51,818 nt of DNA, from positions 1 to 51,818 of the forward strand of contig CALQCP020000002.1 of assembly GCA_943329105.2 (NCBI GenBank), written 5' to 3'. The stretch is from Chitinophaga pinensis (lineage in GTDB: Bacteria; Planctomycetota; Phycisphaerae; Phycisphaerales; SM1A02). Of the stretch, positions 38,845 through 46,482 are shown one piece after another. Position numbers and translations under genes: made by a program. The notes under the pieces are model-generated. The model saw only the letters and a program-made list of their open reading frames with translations, had not been told where the DNA came from and made no database searches. The number at the start of each line of letters is the position of its first letter. Positions within the stretch are counted from its first letter, which is position 1.

Positions 38845-39402
38845 TTACGCGCGACGGCGACGGGCAACAATGCCAGACACTGCCAGTAGGGCGAGGGCAC
38901 CTGGGGAGGGCACGCCCACCAAACTGACGCCGTGCAGAACGATGCTTCCGGTCCATGTTCCGGACGCGATGTAACTCTCGCGACCGTTACCGATCCAGAA
39001 CGACATGTTTGGATGGTTTGCCAAGTTGATGGCGCTGTGCAAGTCCACGCGACCGGTGGAAGTGGTGGAGAAGAGTCCGCCACCGGTTGGCCATGCACGA
39101 CGCTCAGCGGCGCCCGCATTGAGCTCGCCACCGATTTGCAGCAGGCCACCAGTGCTCAGGGGAGCGATGTCCATGTATAGAGTCAAATCGTTGGCCTTTG
39201 TGAACCAGAACGAATTGGTCATTTCAACATTGATGGTGGCGCCAGTGAGCGTGCCAGCGATCACCCCGGGCGCGATCGCCTCGGCAAATTGGTATCCAGC
39301 GAGCGTCAAGCCGGTGAACGAAATCGTCACGTCAGCGGAGGCAGCGGATGAAATGAGAGCAACGGTGGCAAACCCGGAGAGAAACAACTTATTCGTGATC
39401 AT
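38845..39402 (-). CDS. PEP-CTERM-like exported protein
   Basis: Signal peptide MITNKLFLSGFATVALISSAASA; C-terminus 'VPSPGALALLAVSGIVARRRRA'. Confidence 0.82.
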   Translation of the reverse strand: MITNKLFLSGFATVALISSAASADVTISFTGLTLAGYQFAEAIAPGVIAGTLTGATINVEMTNSFWFTKANDLTLYMDIAPLSTGGLLQIGGELNAGAAERRAWPTGGGLFSTTSTGRVDLHSAINLANHPNMSFWIGNGRESYIASGTWTGSIVLHGVSLVGVPSPGALALLAVSGIVARRRRA

Positions 39403-39631
39403 GGCTGGAAACTTATCTAACAGGGGAAAGGAACAACAACACACCCTGCCGTGCACACGGGAATGTGCGCGGACGACACCTTTCACAGCCTCTCTAAGAG
39501 TCAGAAGTGTGCCACGTGATTCAAGGAAGGCAAGCAAATGGAACACAATTTGCGACTGTTTGAATCCTGCGGCCTCGGTGCGGGGCGCCCCTCCCCGCAG
39601 ATTTCCGCGATCCCCGCCCTGTAAGCGCGCG

Positions 39632-41551
39632 TCAGTTGGGGCAGGGACCCCAGGACGCGAGTACCGCACTCAGATCCGCGCCGTTGACGACATCATTGCG
39701 ATCGAGGTCGCCCAATCCGTCAGCGCCCCATTCGCTGAGCACGATCGCGAGGTCGAGACCATTCACAATTCCGTCCAGGTTCAGATCAGCTGGGCACTGC
39801 GCGCGGATCACTGGCGTGGAGGTTGGGAGCACTGCAAATTCGAGGTTCAGCGCGGGGTGGCCGGCGGGGAAGTTGTTCCGCTCGCGGCTGATGTCATACG
39901 CCGGACCGACGCTTGCGCCCCAGAGCCGCGACGTGGTGTCTGCAGACCATGTTCCGGCAGTTGGGTTCTCGGCAAGCACCCGGAGCGAATTACCGCTTGC
40001 GAACACCACTTTGCCACGCCCGAGCAACCGCATGTGCTGCGGCGCCACAATGGAGGTGCTCGAGATACTTGTAGCCGACAAAACGCCACCCGACGCGCTG
40101 AGTGCCAACACATAGAACTTGCCTGCGGTGCCGCTGCCGGCAATCCACACCGTGCCGTTGTCGGGATTCACCGCCATACTGATGTCACCCGCAAGTGCCA
40201 CCGTGAGTGGTGCGGTGGATGATGTCACGGCCTCGGCTTCAAGGCGTGGAATGACATACAAGGTGCGCGTCGCGAGGTGGTACGCAAGCAGTCGGTCGTT
40301 GGCATCGTCGTAGCAGATCGCGTCTGGCTGTTGCGGCAGAGTTCGCTGTGTAGGAGTGGATGTCTCGGATGTCGGAAGGCGTGTGAGCGTGTTGCTTGTG
40401 CCGTTCGTACCCAGAACAAACACTTCGCCGAAGCGACCAGCCACCACCTTGCGCGGCTGCGAACTCAGTGTGACGGCGGTGGTGCTCATTGTCAGTCCGT
40501 CCGTCAGCGTTAACTTCGCGGAGGTGCCGCTTCCGTGGATTGCGTAGATGCGTCGTGAAACAAAGTCGAACGTCATGTCGGTGACGGCGGTGGGGAGGGT
40601 GGTGGCGATCGGCTGTATCGGGTTGATGTCTTCGTATTCAAATCGCAGCGGTCGCACGAGTTGCAGCAATAATCCGCTTGGATCGCAGGTGTAAATGGTG
40701 GTTGGGAAGACCAACTGCTGCGACATCAGCACGCCGCGCGTGGTACCTGCAGAGAGGCCTTGCATCCAACCGCCGGTGATGGTCCAAGTGCCGTTGATCG
40801 GATAGGCCCCATCGACCGCGTTGTAGATGGCGGTGGTGAACACTGACTGTGCGGTGGTCGGCTCGTTGGGATCGATACGTGCGCTGTCTGCTGGATCAAA
40901 GATATCCAGCTCAACCTTGTTGTTCGGGACTTGCCAGATTGCTTCGCCCATGGTGAAGCAGTGGCCACCGGCGATATTCCAAAAGGTGGAACCAGAGGCT
41001 GGCGGTTGCAGCCACCCCACGCATACGGCGCTGGCGGGGCGCGGGAAGAGCGGGGTGGCGAGTATCTGCACTACCGTCGCTGACCCGAGCCCGTTGAACG
41101 CGCCAGCCGCGCCGCCGAGGGTGACCAGCGTGAACTCGTCGCTGGGCAGAAAGAATTGCAAGCCGCGATTGATTTCTGAGTAGCGCGTCCCGTTACCGAA
41201 CACATTGGTCTGCATCACGTTGCCGCAGGTGGCAATGAGCGTGTTTGATGATGCATATTCGTCAGCGTTGCGATCAGTCCACGAGTCGTTGGGCACGCCA
41301 GAAATTCCGCCCGGCGTTGCTCCGGCGAGATACGCGAGCACATTGCTCGTGGCTGTCGGTGCGCAGTGTTGCCGTCCGTTCAGCCCAAGTCCGGGGATGT
41401 TTCCCGAGGCGGTGCGCAATTGATCAAAGTCGCACATCCCGGACACCCGGTAGGCCTGTCGCGTGGGCGACACTTGTTGGGTGACATCAGCGGTCGCGAT
41501 CGCGACGACGGAGGCGGCGAGGAGCGAGATCGGCAGATGATGGGCGCGCAT
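39632..41551 (-). CDS. Exported C39-like cysteine-peptidase-fold/beta-propeller protein with dockerin-like C-terminus
   Basis: 'GRQHCAPTATSNVLAYLAG ... NIAGGHCFTMGEA'; C-terminus '[54 protein letters not shown]'. Confidence 0.72.
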   Translation of the reverse strand: MRAHHLPISLLAASVVAIATADVTQQVSPTRQAYRVSGMCDFDQLRTASGNIPGLGLNGRQHCAPTATSNVLAYLAGATPGGISGVPNDSWTDRNADEYASSNTLIATCGNVMQTNVFGNGTRYSEINRGLQFFLPSDEFTLVTLGGAAGAFNGLGSATVVQILATPLFPRPASAVCVGWLQPPASGSTFWNIAGGHCFTMGEAIWQVPNNKVELDIFDPADSARIDPNEPTTAQSVFTTAIYNAVDGAYPINGTWTITGGWMQGLSAGTTRGVLMSQQLVFPTTIYTCDPSGLLLQLVRPLRFEYEDINPIQPIATTLPTAVTDMTFDFVSRRIYAIHGSGTSAKLTLTDGLTMSTTAVTLSSQPRKVVAGRFGEVFVLGTNGTSNTLTRLPTSETSTPTQRTLPQQPDAICYDDANDRLLAYHLATRTLYVIPRLEAEAVTSSTAPLTVALAGDISMAVNPDNGTVWIAGSGTAGKFYVLALSASGGVLSATSISSTSIVAPQHMRLLGRGKVVFASGNSLRVLAENPTAGTWSADTTSRLWGASVGPAYDISRERNNFPAGHPALNLEFAVLPTSTPVIRAQCPADLNLDGIVNGLDLAIVLSEWGADGLGDLDRNDVVNGADLSAVLASWGPCPN

Positions 41552-41788
41552 GCGCGAAGTGTGGCACGAAAATTCTCCGGAAGCAATTTCCGTGCTTGCC
41601 AACAAAGCAGAAATATCTGTACATCGAAAGGTCGGGGCGGCGATCGCCAACCCCCGTCGTCCCTTTATCGCCAATAATTGTTGGCAGCAGCGATGGTCGC
41701 AAACTCAGTGGCGACTGTCTGGCCAATGGCGATCAACATGCCGGCATCTTCTGCATAGACCCCGCGGAGCCGTTCACGCACTGCGGCG

Positions 41789-42292
41789 TCACGGCGCTTC
41801 AATCAACCACACCATCGCCGCAATCTCGCTCGTTTCCAGGCTTCCGCCGGACCAGTTGCACACCACCTCCGATGTGCCAGCGCCGCGGTACAGCTTGGTA
41901 CCGGAGACGTTGAACAGCGCCTTTGATGAACCGGCACCTTCGTACACCTTGCCGCTGGTGATGTTCCACAAGCATTCTGATGTGCCTGCGGCGCGGAACA
42001 CTTTCGTGCCGGACACGGTGAACAGCGCTTTACTGCTCCCCGCGCCCTCATAGGCCTTGGTGCCGCTCACGTTGAGAAGTACTTTGCTTGAGCCCGCGCC
42101 TTCATAGAAGTTGCGACCGTTTGAATTGAAGAGCACCGTGCTTGAGCCGGCTCCTTTGTAGAACTTGATTGATGTCATTGCAGCTGTAGTCCACGCCCCG
42201 AGGGCGGTTGCGCTTGCGATTGTGAGCGGAAGCAGGGCAGCGAAGCACAGTCCGAGCGTGCGCAGACCGGATGTAGTCGAGATGTTCTTCAT
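41789..42292 (-). CDS. Exported protein made of six 18-aa repeats
   Basis: N-terminal hydrophobic segment, then FYKGAGSSTVLFNSNGRN / FYEGAGSSKVLLNVSGTK / AYEGAGSSKALFTVSGTK / VFRAAGTSECLWNITSGK / VYEGAGSSKALFNVSGTK / LYRGAGTSEVVCNWSGGS. Confidence 0.8.
   Translation of the reverse strand: MKNISTTSGLRTLGLCFAALLPLTIASATALGAWTTAAMTSIKFYKGAGSSTVLFNSNGRNFYEGAGSSKVLLNVSGTKAYEGAGSSKALFTVSGTKVFRAAGTSECLWNITSGKVYEGAGSSKALFNVSGTKLYRGAGTSEVVCNWSGGSLETSEIAAMVWLIEAP
41840..42163 (-). repeat. Six tandem 54-bp coding repeats
   Basis: Exact 18-codon periodicity in the protein above. Confidence 0.88.
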
Positions 42293-42358
42293 GGTGAGCC
42301 GGTGGTGGGCGGGATGTAGTTGGGACACGGTTCAATGCGCACTGCGTGCAACTTCACG

Positions 42359-42817
42359 TTACCTCCCCGGCCGCTGACCTGGTTTCAGCAGGTGACCGCG
42401 CTGTTGCATCAGCATGCGCAGGGCACTTGGGATGCCGGTCATGCGGATCAGGTTGTCTTCCTTTATTGCGATCGGCGAGCCCATCTCATAGCGGTTGATG
42501 GTGGCTGGGCTCATACCGAGAAGCGTCGCGAACGCCACTTGGCTGAGCCCCGCGCGTTCGCGGATCGCTTTCACTTCCTCAGGATGGAGCGTGCCCGACG
42601 CGGTGCGATATGCGTCGTAGACCGGACGCATCAGGTCTGGGTCGGCGGGGTCGGCCAATTCTTCGCCGCACGTCCGGCATTGATAGGCGGTGACGTGGTA
42701 GGGCAGTTTGATGCCGTGGATCTCGCAGTGCTCGTCGTATTCAACAAACGTGGCGCCCCGCATGGTCGAGCAGATCGGGCAGAACAGAGTGCGCTGGGAA
42801 TGTTGAGTGGTGTTCAT
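42359..42817 (-). CDS. MqsA-like antitoxin (zinc finger + HTH)
   Basis: 'LFCPICSTMRGATFVEYDEHCEIHGI...YQCRTCGEEL' two CxxC pairs, then HTH 'IRERAGLSQVAFATLLGMSPATINRYEMG'. Confidence 0.82.
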   Translation of the reverse strand: MNTTQHSQRTLFCPICSTMRGATFVEYDEHCEIHGIKLPYHVTAYQCRTCGEELADPADPDLMRPVYDAYRTASGTLHPEEVKAIRERAGLSQVAFATLLGMSPATINRYEMGSPIAIKEDNLIRMTGIPSALRMLMQQRGHLLKPGQRPGR

Positions 42818-42826
42818 GTGGGGTGG

Positions 42827-43192
42827 TCAGCGCATTGGAAATCGAGGTTGATGAAAGGACCAAATCACGAGCGCGGACTCTGAACTCTCCTGCACGCGTC
42901 GGAACGCGATCTTCAAGTACATGCGCCTGCCATCGAGTGTGGGGCAGAAGATCCAGACCTCGCGGTCCGGACAGTGGTGATCGGGAAGTGGCCCGTCGTG
43001 AAAGTCGATAGGCGACAACTGGACGAGCAGTTCCCAAACCATGTCTTGGGTGGCCGCGACCTTTCGCATGGCGCGGCGCGTGCTGCGTCGGTCGACCAAG
43101 AAGCCATGTCTCTGTTGGGCCAGAAGCCGGATGTGCACCAGCGCATCATCCAACTCGACCGGGAAACGGATGGGCCGCGGGGCATTGTCCAT
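42827..43192 (-). CDS. Putative MqsR-like toxin
   Basis: 'TQDMVWELLVQLSPIDFHDGPLPDHHCPDREVWIFCPTLDGRRMYLKIAFRR...ALVIWSFHQPRFPMR'; toxin-first order with a 9-bp gap to the MqsA-like gene. Confidence 0.6.
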   Translation of the reverse strand: MDNAPRPIRFPVELDDALVHIRLLAQQRHGFLVDRRSTRRAMRKVAATQDMVWELLVQLSPIDFHDGPLPDHHCPDREVWIFCPTLDGRRMYLKIAFRRVQESSESALVIWSFHQPRFPMR

Positions 43193-43214
43193 ACCTCTAC
43201 TCCTAGATAGAGGT
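43193..43214 (-). promoter_or_regulatory. Inverted repeat abutting the toxin start codon
   Basis: + strand ACCTCTA-ctcctaga-TAGAGGT directly 5' of the toxin ATG; on the coding strand the 8-nt spacer is tctaggag, containing the SD-like ggag. Confidence 0.65.
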
Positions 43215-43657
43215 CAAGTCAACCCTTTGCTGCCACGATCTGTGCAATCTGCCCACATTTATCGGGAATCCAGGGTTTCCGGCCCCGTCCGTCGCCCGAA
43301 GGAGTTTCCCCCGCGCCAACACATGCATGGGGTGCGAATGATCGCCGAGCACTCGCGCAATTGCGCGTGCGTCAATGGAGTCAGGATGTTGCGACATGGG
43401 ATCGCCTCCGTGCGGGTTTGCCGCGGTTGATCCTTGCGTTTCACGATGTACAGACGGACGGAAGGTAGGCGCGCAATGGGGCGCATCCCTGAATCACGGC
43501 TCTAGTTCGCGTGAGATTTAGCAACTTGTTTCGCCGCAAGAAGCGCGGGGGCGAAGTGCGGTGATGAATGATGCGGAGGCGCGAGTGAGGTGCGATCGAA
43601 ACACAACCGGGCGAAGCACCAGGGCTTGGCCGGGTCGGGTGGTTGTGCGTGAGTTTT

Positions 43658-44782
43658 TTAGTTCGGGCAGGAACCCCAACCGTTGAGCAGGTCGCCGAGG
43701 TCTGCGCCATTGACTTGGCCGTCATGATTGATGTCGCCCGTACATCCCGTCGTCCCGGCGGGGCAAGACCCCCAAGCGCCGAGCAGAATGCTGAGGTCTG
43801 CGCTATCGACTGTGCAATTGCCAGTCAGACTCGAGGGGCACTGCGGGCATGCCGCTTCGAGTGCGATGGTGTGGGCGTTGCCCCCCGCGATGCTGGAGCG
43901 CGCAGTGAAATCCGCGGGCGTGTCGCATTGACCCCAGACGTTGGCTCCCCAACACCGGACACCGCCATCGATTTGGAGTGCAATGGTGTGGGCGGAGCCC
44001 CCCGCAACGCTTGAGCATGGTCCGAGATCCGCGGGCGTGTTGCACTGACCGGAGGCGTTGGCTCCCCAACACCGGACGCCGCCATCGCTTCGGAGTGCGA
44101 TGGTGTGGGAGGAGCCCCCCGCGATGCTGGAGCACGCAGTGAGATCCGCGAGCGTGTTGCATTGGCCCCAGGTGTTGTTTCCCCAGCACCGGACGCCGCC
44201 ATCGCTTCGGAGTGCAATGGTGTGGGATTCTCCCCCCGCGACGCTTGAGCATGGACCAAGATCCGCGGGCGTGTTGCACTGGCCGTAGTAGTTGTTTCCC
44301 CAGCACCGGACGCGGCCATCCACTCGGAGTGCGATGGTGTAGAGATACCCTCCCGCGATGCTTGAGCATGGACCGAGATCCGCGGGCGTGTTGCACTGAC
44401 CGTCGCTGTTAAGTCCCCAACAGCGCACGGTGCCATCGGTTCGGAGTGCGATGGTGTGGTAGGTGCCCCCCGCGACGCTTGAGCATGGACCAAGATCCGC
44501 GGGCGTGTTGCACTGGCCGTAGTAGTTGAGTCCCCAGCACCGGACGCCGCCATCGCTTCGGAGTGCGATGGTGTAGAGAGACCCCCCCGCGACGCTTGAG
44601 CACGGACCAAGATCCGCGGGCGTGTCGCACTGGCCGTAGTAGTTGTATCCCCAGCACCGGACGACGCCATCAGCGCATGCGCTCTGCTCGCCCGCAACAA
44701 CGCCCGCCGCGAGAAACGCAGCAACAAGCCCCGTCCGCACGAGGAGTGGACACGTCCGCCCGGTGTATTCAGTTGCCCTCAT
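43658..44782 (-). CDS. Exported RCC1-like repeat protein with dockerin-like C-terminus
   Basis: Seven copies of VRCWGxNxxGQCNTPADLGPCSSVAGGxxHTIALRSDGG; C-terminus 'CTVDSADLSILLGAWGSCPAGTTGCTGDINHDGQVNGADLGDLLNGWGSCPN'. Confidence 0.83.
   Translation of the reverse strand: MRATEYTGRTCPLLVRTGLVAAFLAAGVVAGEQSACADGVVRCWGYNYYGQCDTPADLGPCSSVAGGSLYTIALRSDGGVRCWGLNYYGQCNTPADLGPCSSVAGGTYHTIALRTDGTVRCWGLNSDGQCNTPADLGPCSSIAGGYLYTIALRVDGRVRCWGNNYYGQCNTPADLGPCSSVAGGESHTIALRSDGGVRCWGNNTWGQCNTLADLTACSSIAGGSSHTIALRSDGGVRCWGANASGQCNTPADLGPCSSVAGGSAHTIALQIDGGVRCWGANVWGQCDTPADFTARSSIAGGNAHTIALEAACPQCPSSLTGNCTVDSADLSILLGAWGSCPAGTTGCTGDINHDGQVNGADLGDLLNGWGSCPN
43844..44662 (-). repeat. Seven tandem 117-bp coding repeats
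   Basis: 39-codon periodicity in the RCC1-like protein. Confidence 0.88.
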
Positions 44783-44862
44783 AGTTGTGAAGGTACCACC
44801 GTTCTCGCGGGATTCCAACAACAATCTCGTGCTCGGCGCGCCATCGACCCCCAAAAAGCGCA

Positions 44863-44890
44863 GAAGCCGAAGGCACTAACCTTCGGCTTC
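44863..44890 (-). terminator. Terminator of the tRNA-Gly
   Basis: gaagccgaagg (44863-44873) / ccttcggcttc (44880-44890); minus-strand tail contains ttttt (aaaaa on + at about 44853-44857). Confidence 0.8.
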
Positions 44891-44900
44891 AAGCTTTAAG

Positions 44901-44972
44901 AGCGGGTGAAGGGACTCGAACCCTCGACGTCCACCTTGGCAAGGTGGCACTCTACCACTGAGTTACACCCGC
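44901..44972 (-). tRNA. tRNA-Gly (GCC), no encoded CCA
   Basis: Minus strand GCGGGTGTAACTCAGTGGTAGAGTGCCACCTTGCCAAGGTGGACGTCGAGGGTTCGAGTCCCTTCACCCGCT; anticodon stem-loop CCACC-TTGCCAA-GGTGG; GGTTCGAGTCC T-arm. Confidence 0.96.
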
Positions 44973-45164
44973 AAAACCTCCGGTCGGGCGCGCAACCGGC
45001 TACTTCGAACTTCGCGCGCGCCCGAACTCGGAAACAGAGATTGTAGTCACACCCGACAGCGTGCGCAAGGGGTGACTGCAACTTGATAACACGGCGGACG
45101 TTGCAAAAATCCCAGCCCAACGGCGCCGAACAGCATCGACACGACGCTTCATACGATCCCCCAC

Positions 45165-46388
45165 ATGCAAGCCCAAATCTACGCCGTTCGCAGCAGCGTC
45201 GCCACCATCATCCGCGCCTCCGCCATCACCGGCGCATGCCTCGCCGCAGCCTGCACACCGAACGCAACCAACACCCAGAACACACCCAACGCAACGCCCG
45301 CGCTCGCGTCCACTCCCACCCACATCGCCGTCCTCGCCGCCGAGATCGGCCCCATGTCGCCCATCGGTCTCACCGCCATGCGCGGCGCGCAACTGGCCAT
45401 CACTGAACACAATCGCGCATCCACACTTCGCTTCGACGCGGAGTGCATCGACACGCAGAGCTCCTCTGCGCGCGCCACGGAAACCGCCCGCGCCGCCGCA
45501 GCTCGCAACACCATTGGCATCGGCTTCACTGACAGTGACCCCGCGCTGGTTGCCGTTCCTGAATTCACACGCTTGGGTAAACCCTTCGTGGTGATCGGCG
45601 CAACTGATCCAAAGCTGCCTGCCCGCTGCGGTGCTGGCACCTTCCTTGCATGCTTTGGCGATGACGCACAAGCCATCGCCGCCGCCGACTTTGCCGCCGC
45701 ACGTTTCGGGAAGCGCACACTGGTCATCTTTGACTCGCGCCATGAATACACACGCACATTGGCAAGCTTCTTCCGCAGCCACATGGGTAACCAACTCGGC
45801 GGCACTGTCGTTGCGGAGTTTGACCTCAGCTTCACCCCCGCGCCCGCTATCGCGCCGCACCTTGTTGCGGCAGCGAACAAAGCAGACTTCATCTTTGTTG
45901 CTTGCATGCCAGAAGACATCACCACCGTACTGAAGTCCGTTCGCTCTGCACTGCCAACAACGCCAATCATCGGCGGCGATTCATTCGACTGCGACGCGGT
46001 ACTCAACACGCCCACTGCCACTGGCCAAGCAAGCACCAACGCCGCTGCCGCAACTGCCCCAAGCAATCACGTGTGGTTCACCACCCACGCGTGGCTTGGC
46101 GCCGGCTGTTCGCCCGCCGCACAGGCCTTTGTTGCTGCGTATTCCGCCGCGTACGGAACCCCGCCACCCAATGCGTTTGCGGCACTCGGTTACGACGCCG
46201 CTCGCCTTGCCATTGAAGCACGCACGCGCGCCGGCAGTGATGACCCGAAAGCCATCGCCGCTGCACTGGCCGCCACCACTGACTTTCACGGCGTCACCGG
46301 CACGATCAGTTATGCCAACGGTCCCGTTCCAACGAAGGACGTCTGGATGGTTTCAGTAACGAATGGCGTGCGGCAACGCGGGGAATAA
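45165..46388 (+). CDS. Branched-chain amino-acid-type ABC substrate-binding protein (probable lipoprotein)
   Basis: 'IAVLAAEIGPMSPIGLTAMRGAQLAITEHN', 'TLVIFDSRHEYTRTLASFFRSHMGNQLGGTVVAE', 'FAALGYDAARLAIEA'; lipobox-like 'CLAAAC'. Confidence 0.82.
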   Translation: MQAQIYAVRSSVATIIRASAITGACLAAACTPNATNTQNTPNATPALASTPTHIAVLAAEIGPMSPIGLTAMRGAQLAITEHNRASTLRFDAECIDTQSSSARATETARAAAARNTIGIGFTDSDPALVAVPEFTRLGKPFVVIGATDPKLPARCGAGTFLACFGDDAQAIAAADFAAARFGKRTLVIFDSRHEYTRTLASFFRSHMGNQLGGTVVAEFDLSFTPAPAIAPHLVAAANKADFIFVACMPEDITTVLKSVRSALPTTPIIGGDSFDCDAVLNTPTATGQASTNAAAATAPSNHVWFTTHAWLGAGCSPAAQAFVAAYSAAYGTPPPNAFAALGYDAARLAIEARTRAGSDDPKAIAAALAATTDFHGVTGTISYANGPVPTKDVWMVSVTNGVRQRGE

Positions 46389-46482
46389 AAATACTCACGC
46401 GCTCGCCAGACAGGCCGAGCGCGATGAGCGTGGGGGTTAAGAATTCACCAACTGTGCGTTCGTACTGAACGCGTCCGTCACA

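Noticed and set aside
43203-43397. 64-aa minus-strand ORF upstream of the toxin as a third TA component
   Set aside because: No recognisable motif, no convincing RBS, and it overlaps the palindrome; not supportable.
43602-43656. CACAACC...GGTTGTG hairpin followed by GTTTTTT as a + strand terminator
   Set aside because: No + strand gene ends here; it may serve the RCC1-like gene on the minus strand, but that tail (TTTCG) is weak and the loop is long.
43844-44662. CRISPR-like array
   Set aside because: The regular repeats are 117-bp coding repeats with no unique spacers and no cas genes nearby.
43825-44727. 300-aa minus-strand ORF (and 43803-44396) overlapping the RCC1-like gene
   Set aside because: The 117-bp repeat length is a multiple of 3, so alternative frames stay open artificially; only the 43658-44782 frame gives signal peptide, RCC1-like repeats and dockerin-like tail.
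46398-46423. CGCGCTCG...CGAGCGCG hairpin as an intrinsic terminator of the substrate-binding protein gene
   Set aside because: Stem is real but lacks a T-tract on the + strand; function uncertain.
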